A stretch of 7,573 bases of DNA from an uncultured Prevotella sp. (lineage in GTDB: Bacteria > Bacteroidota > Bacteroidia > Bacteroidales > Bacteroidaceae), in contig CALFUF010000148.1 in the NCBI GenBank assembly GCA_937916405.1, forward strand, positions 1-7,573, in the 5' to 3' direction. Every line of letters begins with the position of its first letter. The first letter of the stretch is position 1. The position numbers were made by a program, and so were the translations under genes. A model generated the notes under the pieces. That model searched no databases. It saw only the letters and a list, made by a program, of their open reading frames with translations, and was not told the DNA's origin. This document shows, piece after piece, positions 1-6,859 of this stretch.

Positions 1-2
1 AG

Positions 3-737
3 TTCACGGCGAACTCCGCCTCTGGCTTGCAGGCGATGTGTTTTGACGTATGGAACCTCGTTGCCGTCATCTTCATCGTCTATGGCTTGTTCTCTGTCTT
101 CCAGTCGAAGACCAGCAAAGGTCGTATCATCTCCCTTATTGTCATCGCCCTTGCCGTCTGCTTCCTCTGCTTACAGTATGACAGCGAGACGATCGTGAAG
201 GTGTCTGCACCTATCTTCCAACAGTTCAACCCCTTCTATGTGGTGGCGTTGACCCCTGTGTCCATGGCTATCTTTGGTGCGTTGGCGGCAAAGGGTAAGG
301 AGCCTTCCGCTCCTCGTAAGATCGCCTACGGTATGATTGTCGCCGCTGTTGCCTATGCCCTGATGGCATTCGGCTCTTTTGGTCTGCCCATGCCACAGAC
401 AGAGATAGGTGCCGATGGTAATCCTGTTGCCGTGCATGTCGCTGATGTGACACCCAACCTGTTGATTACCGTTTACCTCGTCCTGACCTTTGGTGAGCTG
501 CTGTTGTCACCCATGGGTATCTCTTTCGTGTCGAAGGTAGCACCTCCCAAGTACAAGGGAATGATGATGGGTGGCTGGTTCGTTGCCACTGCTATTGGTA
601 ACCAACTCGTGGTAGTAGGTGGTCTGCTGTGGGGTGCCGTTCCCCTCTGGCTCTGCTGGAGTGTGTTCCTTGCCGTCTGTCTGGTGGCCGCCCTCTTCAT
701 GTTTGTTATGATGAAGCGTTTGGAGAAGGTTTGCTAA
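3..737 (+). CDS. POT/PTR2 family proton-coupled oligopeptide transporter, C-terminal part (5' end outside window)
   Basis: This reading frame is open from the left edge to the TAA at 735-737, so about 244 C-terminal residues are visible and the true start lies outside the window. The TTG at 27 is only an internal codon. The protein is strongly hydrophobic, with about six to seven membrane segments. Recognisable stretches are NPFYVVALTPVSMAIFG, a cytoplasmic KGKEPSAPRK loop, and the late-helix motif GELLLSPMGISFVSKVAPP followed by YKGMMMGGWF. These are typical of the POT (PTR2) family, which imports di- and tripeptides together with protons across the inner membrane. The protein ends in a short basic tail (MMKRLEKVC). 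The next gene starts 31 bp downstream on the same strand, so co-transcription is likely. Substrate range cannot be read from this part. Family assignment is confident. Confidence 0.93.
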   Translation, partial: FTANSASGLQAMCFDVWNLVAVIFIVYGLFSVFQSKTSKGRIISLIVIALAVCFLCLQYDSETIVKVSAPIFQQFNPFYVVALTPVSMAIFGALAAKGKEPSAPRKIAYGMIVAAVAYALMAFGSFGLPMPQTEIGADGNPVAVHVADVTPNLLITVYLVLTFGELLLSPMGISFVSKVAPPKYKGMMMGGWFVATAIGNQLVVVGGLLWGAVPLWLCWSVFLAVCLVAALFMFVMMKRLEKVC

Positions 738-742
738 ACTAT

Positions 743-770
743 TAATTAGTAATGAGTAATGAGTAATTAT
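743..770 (+). repeat. Heptamer tandem array A (4 units, TAATGAG type)
   Basis: Four consecutive 7-bp units, TAATTAG, TAATGAG, TAATGAG and TAATTAT, fill nearly the whole gap between the POT stop and the EEP start. The EEP ATG (769-771) overlaps the last unit. The unit is the reverse complement (rotated) of the CATTACT unit in array B at 834-868, so the two arrays are inverted with respect to each other. Confidence 0.85.
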
Positions 771-1773
771 GATTACTTTAGGCAAATTACTGCCAGTGAG
801 CAAAGCACTTAGAAGGGCTTGCGTGGTATTCGTCATTACTATTTACTCATTACTAATTACTCATTATTCGTCAGCACAGACGCTGACACTCATAGAACTA
901 AATTGCGAGAATCTCTTTGATTGTCGTCACGATACGTTGAAGCAGGACACGGAGTGGTTGCCTGCTTCAACGCGTCATTGGACACCCTCCCGCTATTGGC
1001 GGAAGGTCAATGGTATAGGACAGACCATCCTCTCTTGTCAGGAAGAGGGCGTGCCCGACCTTGTCGCTTTGGTGGAGGTGGAGAACGACTCTTGTCTCAT
1101 CGACCTCACCCGTAAGTCGCTGTTGCGCCATGCGGGGTATCAGTTTCTGATGACAGAGTCACCCGATGTTCGTGGTATTGATGTCGCCTTGCTCTATCAG
1201 CCTTTCAAGTTTCGTCCCCTTTGTTATGACTATTTGGCTATCAACCCCTTGGAGGGGATGCGACCTACCCGTGATATTCTCTATGTCGAAGGGGAGTATA
1301 TCACAGGCGACACCCTGCATCTCTTCGTGGTGCATGCTCCCAGTCGCTATGGGGGAGAGAGAGCGACACGTCCCAATCGTCAGTTGGTTGCCGACTTATT
1401 GGTGGAGACCATCGGGCGGTTGCCTTCCGATGCAAAAGTCATTGTGGTGGGTGACTTCAATGATGACGCAGAGGCTCCCGCCTTGCGCTATCTGGAGGAT
1501 CATGCGTTGCGGAACGTCACTCGTGAAGCAAAGGGGACGCATGGTGCTGAGGCTACCTACCGTTATCAGGGTGAGTGGGGGAGTATCGACCATGTCTTTG
1601 TTAGTCCTTGGTTGCTCAACCATATCGAGCAGGTCTATATCAACGACACCCCCTTCCTGTTGGAAGAGGACAAAAAATACGGAGGAGTCAAGCCCCTCCG
1701 TACCTATCAAGGACCGCGTTACAGGCATGGTTTCAGCGATCACTTACCTTTAGTCGTCCGTTTCCAGTTTTAA
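769..1773 (+). CDS. Secreted endonuclease/exonuclease/phosphatase (EEP) family protein
   Basis: A 334-residue protein with an N-terminal signal peptide (basic residues near 15-16, hydrophobic 17-31, probable cleavage after SSA at about 36), so export to the periplasm or beyond is predicted. The mature part carries the full set of EEP (DNase I-like) motifs. These are NCENLFD with metal-binding Glu47, LVEVEN with Glu103, HAPSR at 189-193, GDFND at 228-232, IDHVFVS from 273, and SDH at 323-325 with the likely catalytic His325. Known family members are Mg-dependent phosphodiesterases or phosphatases acting on nucleic acids, sugar phosphates or phospholipids; the substrate here cannot be told. ATG 769 is chosen because no other ATG precedes the EEP fold until Met128; GTG at 796 is a possible alternative. 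The signal-peptide core is encoded by a heptamer repeat (834-868). The gene follows the POT gene by 31 bp and its stop lies 2 bp from the stop of the convergent MFS gene. Confidence 0.9.
   Translation: MITLGKLLPVSKALRRACVVFVITIYSLLITHYSSAQTLTLIELNCENLFDCRHDTLKQDTEWLPASTRHWTPSRYWRKVNGIGQTILSCQEEGVPDLVALVEVENDSCLIDLTRKSLLRHAGYQFLMTESPDVRGIDVALLYQPFKFRPLCYDYLAINPLEGMRPTRDILYVEGEYITGDTLHLFVVHAPSRYGGERATRPNRQLVADLLVETIGRLPSDAKVIVVGDFNDDAEAPALRYLEDHALRNVTREAKGTHGAEATYRYQGEWGSIDHVFVSPWLLNHIEQVYINDTPFLLEEDKKYGGVKPLRTYQGPRYRHGFSDHLPLVVRFQF
834..868 (+). repeat. Heptamer tandem array B (5 units, CATTACT type) inside a signal-peptide coding region
   Basis: Five consecutive 7-bp units: CATTACT, ATTTACT, CATTACT, AATTACT and CATTATT. 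They encode residues 22-34 of the EEP protein (VITIYSLLITHYS), the hydrophobic core of its signal peptide. Three heptamers equal seven codons, which explains the I-T-x-Y-S-L-L periodicity. Array A at 743-770 is the same motif in inverted orientation about 63 bp away, so the two could pair as a long imperfect hairpin. Confidence 0.85.
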
Positions 1774-1775
1774 TC

Positions 1776-3395
1776 TTACTTGATATTCGGCTCTTCCAGA
1801 CCAATACCCTTCTTCTTGTCAACGGCTTTCAGGATGAAACCGAGGATAAGGGCGGCAACACCTAAGCAGGCGAGCATCACCAATGGAGCGGTATAGTCTA
1901 ACTCCGTAGCACTGGTTCCCTCGGGGTTGGTGGCATCCAGTACCTTACCAATCAGCAAGGGGAACAGCCAGAGTCCGATGTTCTGAATCCAGAAGATGAG
2001 GGCGTAGGCGGAACCAATCACCTTGGCATCAACCAACTTGGGAACGGAGGGCCATAGGGAAGCGGGTACCAATGAGAAGGAGGCTCCCAATACCAGGATG
2101 GTCGCATAGGCTACGATGACACCGCCAACGGCACTGCCCTTGAACATCGGCAGGATGAAGGCGAAGGTCAGGTGACAGCCTATCAACAGCAAAGATCCTA
2201 AGATCAGCATGGATACTGCCTTACCGTGATTGTCGAGATAGTTGCCCAAGATGGGGGTGATGAGCACGGCAAGCAGGGGGAATACGGCAAAGATGCTCTC
2301 TGCCGTCTGACGCATGAAGCCCATATAACAATAGGTGATGAGGGCAAGGACAGAGATGCCCAGCAGGGTATACTTCGTGTTAGCCTTCTTCTGGAAGTTA
2401 GAGGCAAAACCTGCGGCAGCCACCAACAGCATGATGATATACTGTACGATGGTGACAGAGGGACTTGCCCAGAAGGAGTCTGCACCTGGTTCTGTCAGGG
2501 TCAGGTTGCACTGTAGCATGTTCACGGCATACTTCTGGAAGGGGAAGATGGCGGAGTAGTAGAGGACACACAACAAAGCAACGAGCCAGAAACCGCTGTC
2601 GCTGAGGATCTTACCAATGTCGCTGATCTTGAAGGGGTCGTCTTTCTCCTCTGCCTCACCAGTCTGGCTGTCGAGTTTCTTATCCATGAAGAAATAGACA
2701 ATCGTCATGATGAGGGCGATACACATCAGCACCACGCCAAAGGCGACACTACGGCTGACACTCACCTCCCCACCTAACTTGGCGAAGAAGGGGGAGAAGA
2801 TCATGCAGGTGGCGACACCTAAACGTGCCAATGCCATCTCGGAACCCATGGCAAGTGCCATCTCACGACCCTTGAACCATTTCACGATACCACGACTGAC
2901 GGTGATACCAGCCATCTCACAGCCACAGCCGAAGATCATGAAGCCGCAGGCGGCAAACTTGGCGGAGGCAGGCATGCCCTGATAGAAGGGCGATACGCCT
3001 AAGTCGTCAAAGATGGGGATGTAGTTGAGGTTGTTGGTAAACCATGTCTCCAGTCCACTGCCGATAAAGCCCTCGCTGACAGCATACCATTTCACACAGG
3101 CGCCTACCAGCATGACAGCAGCCGAGAGGACAGCAGTGAAGCGGACACCCATCTTGTCGAGGATGATACCAGCGAAGATGAGGAAGAACACGAAAACGTT
3201 AAGGAATACCTCTGAGCCCTGCATGGTTCCGAAGGCGGTGGAGTCCCAGCCACGGGTCTCCTGCATCAGGTCCTTGATAGGCGAGAGGATGTCCATGAAG
3301 ATGTAACTGCAGAACATGGCGAGTGCCAAGAGCAGCAACGCAGTCCACCGCATGGCGGCGGAGTCTCTCAAAGTCTTTTCAATTGCTTGTGACAT
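1776..3395 (-). CDS. Major facilitator superfamily transporter, MFSD1-like
   Basis: A 539-residue inner-membrane protein with about 12 hydrophobic segments. Segment 1 is roughly residues 17-37, and a central charged cytoplasmic loop spans about 238-262 (DKKLDSQTGEAEEKDD). The MFS motif-A loop is seen as GIILDKMGVR (76-85). Two stretches resemble, as I recall them, the MFSD1 branch of the superfamily: VKWFKGREMALAMGSEMALARLG (171-193), and LVPASLWPSVPKLV followed by GSAYALIFWIQNIGLWLFPLLIG (442-483). Animal MFSD1 is a lysosomal dipeptide transporter; a dipeptide substrate here is inference. Large loops at about 104-145 and 294-311 are added between helices. It is the last gene of the leftward group, 70 bp after the transpeptidase stop. 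The spacer holds an octamer repeat and an A-rich stretch before ATG 3395, with no visible promoter and no Shine-Dalgarno site. Older annotation might call it a generic MFS or nitrate/nitrite-type transporter. Confidence 0.85.
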   Translation of the reverse strand: MSQAIEKTLRDSAAMRWTALLLLALAMFCSYIFMDILSPIKDLMQETRGWDSTAFGTMQGSEVFLNVFVFFLIFAGIILDKMGVRFTAVLSAAVMLVGACVKWYAVSEGFIGSGLETWFTNNLNYIPIFDDLGVSPFYQGMPASAKFAACGFMIFGCGCEMAGITVSRGIVKWFKGREMALAMGSEMALARLGVATCMIFSPFFAKLGGEVSVSRSVAFGVVLMCIALIMTIVYFFMDKKLDSQTGEAEEKDDPFKISDIGKILSDSGFWLVALLCVLYYSAIFPFQKYAVNMLQCNLTLTEPGADSFWASPSVTIVQYIIMLLVAAAGFASNFQKKANTKYTLLGISVLALITYCYMGFMRQTAESIFAVFPLLAVLITPILGNYLDNHGKAVSMLILGSLLLIGCHLTFAFILPMFKGSAVGGVIVAYATILVLGASFSLVPASLWPSVPKLVDAKVIGSAYALIFWIQNIGLWLFPLLIGKVLDATNPEGTSATELDYTAPLVMLACLGVAALILGFILKAVDKKKGIGLEEPNIK

Positions 3396-3419
3396 AATTT
3401 CTTTTTATTATATTTTGTT

Positions 3420-3459
3420 ATTTCGGTATCTCGGTATCTCGATATGGCGATATCTCGAT
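3420..3459 (-). repeat. Octamer tandem array (5 units) upstream of the MFS gene
   Basis: On the plus strand the units are ATTTCGGT, ATCTCGGT, ATCTCGAT, ATGGCGAT and ATCTCGAT, five exact 8-bp steps. They occupy most of the 70-bp gap between the transpeptidase stop (3466) and the MFS start (3395). The ATCTCGAT units join to give near-palindromic CGATATCTCGAT patterns. On the transcript the array is followed by about 24 nt of A/U-rich sequence and then the MFS ATG. Confidence 0.8.
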
Positions 3460-3465
3460 GGGGTT

Positions 3466-4581
3466 TTATTTCGAGAGTTTGGTCTTCGCCAGTTTGGTGG
3501 CTTTCGCCTCCGACTGGGGGGAGAGCTTCCCTTTCAGGTATTGCTCCATGATCAGTCCTGCGATGGGAGCAGCCATGTCAGCACCAAAACCACCATGCTC
3601 CACATAGACACTGATGGCTATCTTCGGGTCGTTCATAGGAGCGAAACCAATGAAGGCAGAGTGGTCGGCACCAGGGTTCTCCACTGTTCCTGTCTTGCCA
3701 CAGACGGGGTAGGTGGTGCGCAGACTGGTCGCCGTCCCTTTCTCCACAGCGAGACGCATACCCTCCACGACAGGGGCGTAGATACTGGCATCCACCTTGG
3801 TATGTCGTTTGGTCAGATACCGTTTGTTCTTCGTGTCCTTATGGATATGAGGGACATAGTACCACCCACGGTTGGCTATCGTCACGGCAAGATTGCAGAG
3901 TTGCAGGGGTGTGAGGGTGATATCACCCTGTCCCATGCCAGCCCACCAGATGGTCTTGCCGTCCCATCCGTTCTTATAACGACGGTTCAGGTAGTCAGCA
4001 CCGGCAAGTAGTCCACCTTGCTCTCCTTGTATGTCGATATGCATCGGACCTCCCAGTCCCATGCTCTGCATATAACTGCGCCATGTGGTAATCGCCTCGT
4101 TCTTGTCCTCATAGACGAAGTTGTCGTTAATCATCTGTGCGAAGGTGACGAGAAACCACGAGTTACAACTCTGGGCAATCGCATCCTTTAGTTTAAGAGG
4201 GGAGCGGTGCTGGTGACAGCCCACCCGGATATTCCCGTCGATGAACCCCTTGTCGCAGTCTACTGTCGTCTCTGTCGTCACAATACCTTCCGACAGCAGG
4301 GTCAGTGCCTGTGCTGGTTTGATGGTAGAGCCGGGAGCCTGTGGCTTAGCGATTGCCTGTCGGACATCATGACCATTCGGGGTATTGGTGGCGATACACA
4401 AGATCTCCCCATTGGCAGGATTGATGGCAACGACACTGCCCGTCTTCCCTTGTAATAGTCGCTCACCCAGTTGCTGCAGCATAGGACGAAGGGTCAGGGG
4501 ACCGTCCGTAGGCAGCCCTTGTGACCACAAGGGTATGCTGACTGATAAGAAGAGAAACAGGAACTTTAGTCTTTCAGCCAT
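3466..4581 (-). CDS. Penicillin-binding transpeptidase-domain protein, PBP2-like but lacking the N-terminal pedestal domain
   Basis: A 371-residue exported protein. Residues 1-21 form a signal peptide or a short anchor (KFLFLFLSVSIPLWSQ), and the transpeptidase domain starts almost at once (TGSVVAINPANGEILCIAT, 47-65). All three active-site motifs of serine D,D-transpeptidases are present: PGSTIK with nucleophile Ser85 and Lys88, Ser138-Cys139-Asn140, and Lys296-Thr297-Gly298. GMGQGDITLTPLQ (215-227) and CHQHRSPLKLKDAIAQSCN (122-140) resemble PBP2/MrdA of Bacteroidetes. It is far shorter than PBP2 (usually above 600 residues): the dimerisation/pedestal region and the usual long N-terminal membrane anchor are absent, and the segment before the SxxK motif is shortened. 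It probably cross-links or edits periplasmic peptidoglycan, perhaps as a specialised PBP2 paralogue. Its start overlaps the S9 peptidase stop by 16 bp, which suggests translational coupling. No promoter is visible. Confidence 0.9.
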   Translation of the reverse strand: MAERLKFLFLFLSVSIPLWSQGLPTDGPLTLRPMLQQLGERLLQGKTGSVVAINPANGEILCIATNTPNGHDVRQAIAKPQAPGSTIKPAQALTLLSEGIVTTETTVDCDKGFIDGNIRVGCHQHRSPLKLKDAIAQSCNSWFLVTFAQMINDNFVYEDKNEAITTWRSYMQSMGLGGPMHIDIQGEQGGLLAGADYLNRRYKNGWDGKTIWWAGMGQGDITLTPLQLCNLAVTIANRGWYYVPHIHKDTKNKRYLTKRHTKVDASIYAPVVEGMRLAVEKGTATSLRTTYPVCGKTGTVENPGADHSAFIGFAPMNDPKIAISVYVEHGGFGADMAAPIAGLIMEQYLKGKLSPQSEAKATKLAKTKLSK

Positions 4582-6812
4582 CGATCCAGCCAGTTAAAGA
4601 AGGTACGCTGCCACAGAATACCGTTCTGTGGTTTCAATACCCAGTGGTTCTCATCAGGGAAGATGAGCAACTCGGCAGGAATGCCTTTCATACGTGCCGC
4701 ATTGAAAGCAGCCATCCCCTGGGTATAGTTGATACGGTAGTCTTTCTCTCCATGGATACAGAGGATCGGCGTGTCCCAGTTCTCGACATATTTATGTGGG
4801 GAGTCATGGTACGTCTTCTTGGCGTTCGGCATCTGAGGACGGTGCCAGTAAGCCTCGTCATACTCCCAGTTGGAGAACCAGTTCTCCTCCGTCTCTAAGT
4901 ACATGGCGGCAAGGTTGAAGGCACCGTCATGGGAGATGAACGCCTTGAAACGCTTGTCATGATGTCCAGCGAGATAGTAGACACTGAAGCCACCGAAGGA
5001 AGCACCCACAGCACCAAGGCGGTCTTTATCCACGAAGGGCAGGTTCTCGACAGCATAGTCGATAGCGGCGAGATAGTCGCTCATACACTGTCCCGACCAG
5101 TCACCACTGATCTCCTCTTTCCATTCCTGTCCGAAGCCGGGCAGTCCGTGGCGGTTAGGAGCCACCACGACATAGCCGTTAGCAGCCATCATCTGGAAGT
5201 TCCAGCGATAGCTCCAGAACTGGGAGACAGGACTCTGTGGTCCTCCCTCACAGAAGAGCAGGGTGGGGTATTTCTTTCCTTCCTCATAGTTGGCAGGCAG
5301 TACGATCCATACCAGTTCATCCTTGCCGTCGGAAGTAGGTACCCAACGCTGCTCTACCTTACCGAAGGTCAGTTGGTCGAGGATATGCTTGTTCTCAAAA
5401 GAGATCTGCTCGATGTAACTCTCCACGATATGGTGGGTGCCGGGTGCGGCATCCAAAGGCTCATCAGCCACCTCAAAAGGTGTTACCCTGTAAATATCGG
5501 TGGGTGCGGAAAGACTCTGACGGGTGGCAATAAGGTGCTTCCCGTCATTCGCCAGTTGCAGACTGGTCCAGTCACCCCAGCTCTCAGTGAGTTGTTTCAC
5601 CTCACCCTTCCAGTTGACACAGTACATATTATTGCAGCCATGCCATACACTGAGGAAATAGACCATATCCCTTACCTCAGACTTCTTGCCTCTTACCTCT
5701 TGATCATAGCCCCAGCAGAACGCCTCTACATCACTCTTCCAGTTGACATAACGCTTGATGCCTGTCGCCATCTCATAGATACACAGACGGTTGAGGTCAG
5801 CCTCGTAACCGTCACGCTCCATCGACTGCCAGGCGATAAACTTTCCGTCAGGAGAGAACTGCGGGTTCTGGTCGTAGCCCACATTGTTCTTCAGGTTCTC
5901 CGGGGCATTGACCGCCTGTATCTTCAATGTACGGGTAGGATCGTTGGCAGGTGCCTTATAGTCGGCAGGCTTGCAGAGATTGGTGGTTTTACGCGTACCT
6001 ATATTATATAAATAGATGTCAGAGTCGGTAGAGATGGAATACTCCAGTCCTGTCTTCTTGCGACAAGTATAGGCGATGGTCTTGGAGTCAGGACTCCAGG
6101 CAAGTTGCTCAATACCGCCAAACGGTTCCATGGGACATTCGTAGGGCTCGCCCTCCAGGATATCAACCATCTCCGAGGAAATCATTTCTAATTTCTCATT
6201 ACTCATTTCTAATTTTGCCAGATAGGGGTGCTGGATGCTCTCCACATAATGGTCCCAGTGGCGATACATCAAGTCGGTGACACGACGACCGGTAGCCTTG
6301 GGCAGGTCATCGGGATTCTCCTTGATGATCTCATGGAAGTGAATACTCTTGATGATGATGACATGTTTACGGTCGGGAGAGAACTTAAAACCCTCGACCT
6401 GTCCATCCGTCTTTGATAACTGCTTGCGCTCAGAACCGTCAGCTTTCATGGACCAGATATCACCACCACAGAGATAAGCAATGGTATTGGCGTCCAGCCA
6501 TGTCGGGTCAGTCTCACTCTTCGAGCCTTTTGTCAACTGCTTGTTGTGCTTGCCGTCAGCATCCATCATGCAAATCACCTGTTGACTTTTATTAGCCTTG
6601 ACACTGTAATATCCCACCTGGTACACTACTTGTTTCCCGTCAGGTGATGCCTCCACGGTGCCGATACGTCCCATAGCCCAAAGAGCTTCCGGGGTCATCA
6701 TACGACTCTTCAGTTTGATTCTACTCTTTCCTATTCTCACTTCTTCTTGTGCCTTGATGGAGGCAGGGGTAAAAAGCAGCGTTGCTGCTATAAGGGTCAG
6801 TAACTTTTTCAT
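4566..6812 (-). CDS. S9 family serine peptidase, dipeptidyl-peptidase 5-like, exported
   Basis: A 748-residue protein beginning with a clear signal peptide (MKKLLTLIAATLLF...IKAQ, cleavage near residue 21-22), so it acts in the periplasm. The first part, to about residue 480, is a beta-propeller with WD40/TolB-like strands such as SPDGK and SPDSK. The C-terminal alpha/beta-hydrolase domain has nucleophile Ser605 in GASFGG, Asp691 in HGEKDYR and His723 in DENHW, with CEGGPQ (521-526) as an oxyanion-region motif. The family cleaves short peptides, commonly releasing dipeptides; DPP5 favours a hydrophobic second residue. The exact specificity is inferred. ATG 6812 is chosen because the signal peptide starts there and the promoter box lies immediately upstream; an in-frame TTG at 6851 overlaps the -33 element and is not a start. 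Two heptamer repeats are read through in frame (residues 201-210 and 372-381). It heads the leftward unit and overlaps the transpeptidase start. Confidence 0.93.
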   Translation of the reverse strand: MKKLLTLIAATLLFTPASIKAQEEVRIGKSRIKLKSRMMTPEALWAMGRIGTVEASPDGKQVVYQVGYYSVKANKSQQVICMMDADGKHNKQLTKGSKSETDPTWLDANTIAYLCGGDIWSMKADGSERKQLSKTDGQVEGFKFSPDRKHVIIIKSIHFHEIIKENPDDLPKATGRRVTDLMYRHWDHYVESIQHPYLAKLEMSNEKLEMISSEMVDILEGEPYECPMEPFGGIEQLAWSPDSKTIAYTCRKKTGLEYSISTDSDIYLYNIGTRKTTNLCKPADYKAPANDPTRTLKIQAVNAPENLKNNVGYDQNPQFSPDGKFIAWQSMERDGYEADLNRLCIYEMATGIKRYVNWKSDVEAFCWGYDQEVRGKKSEVRDMVYFLSVWHGCNNMYCVNWKGEVKQLTESWGDWTSLQLANDGKHLIATRQSLSAPTDIYRVTPFEVADEPLDAAPGTHHIVESYIEQISFENKHILDQLTFGKVEQRWVPTSDGKDELVWIVLPANYEEGKKYPTLLFCEGGPQSPVSQFWSYRWNFQMMAANGYVVVAPNRHGLPGFGQEWKEEISGDWSGQCMSDYLAAIDYAVENLPFVDKDRLGAVGASFGGFSVYYLAGHHDKRFKAFISHDGAFNLAAMYLETEENWFSNWEYDEAYWHRPQMPNAKKTYHDSPHKYVENWDTPILCIHGEKDYRINYTQGMAAFNAARMKGIPAELLIFPDENHWVLKPQNGILWQRTFFNWLDRWLKD
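5671..5698 (-). repeat. In-frame heptamer array D inside the S9 peptidase (4 units)
   Basis: On the plus strand the units are CTTACCT, CAGACTT, CTTGCCT and CTTACCT. Read in the coding direction (AGGTAAG type) they give residues 372-381, EVRGKKSEVR, between propeller strands (before MVYFLSVWHG). The stretch is charged, unlike its neighbours, and looks like a surface-loop insertion that kept the reading frame. Confidence 0.75.
6184..6211 (-). repeat. In-frame heptamer array C inside the S9 peptidase (4 units)
   Basis: On the plus strand the units are ATTTCTA, ATTTCTC, ATTACTC and ATTTCTA. In the coding direction they give residues 201-210, LEMSNEKLEM, inserted between HPYLAK and ISSEMVDILEGEP in the propeller domain. 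The unit closely resembles arrays A and B (TAATGAG/CATTACT type), so this is probably another copy of the same repeat family tolerated in a loop. Confidence 0.78.
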
Positions 6813-6820
6813 ATAGAGTG

Positions 6821-6852
6821 CAAAGTTACGAAAAAAGGTTGTAAAGAACAAC
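6821..6852 (-). promoter_or_regulatory. Bacteroidetes-type promoter of the S9 peptidase operon
   Basis: On the minus strand, TAACTTTG (6821-6828) matches the -7 consensus TAnnTTTG, and GTTG (6849-6852) is a near match to the -33 TTTG, with 20 bp between TTG and the -7 box. The -7 box ends 8 bp before ATG 6812, so the predicted transcript has almost no 5' untranslated region. Confidence 0.75.
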
Positions 6853-6859
6853 AGATTTT

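Noticed and set aside
743..868. CRISPR array
   Set aside because: Units are 7 bp, contiguous and without spacers.
769..876. Twin-arginine (Tat) signal on the EEP protein
   Set aside because: Only an isolated RR is seen, without the S-RR-x-F-L-K context; a Sec signal is the simpler reading.
1166..1753. 195-residue plus-strand open frame
   Set aside because: Out-of-frame shadow of the EEP gene, rich in Trp, Cys and Met, with no domain.
3316..4011. 231-residue plus-strand open frame
   Set aside because: It is antisense to the transpeptidase and the MFS start, and runs through the octamer repeat; no family features.
4929..6011. 360-residue plus-strand open frame
   Set aside because: It lies wholly opposite the S9 peptidase, whose catalytic motifs are intact on the other strand; the translation shows no recognisable domain.
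6813..6851. Upstream TTG start extending the S9 peptidase by 13 residues
   Set aside because: The extension would precede a complete signal peptide and would start inside the promoter -33 element.
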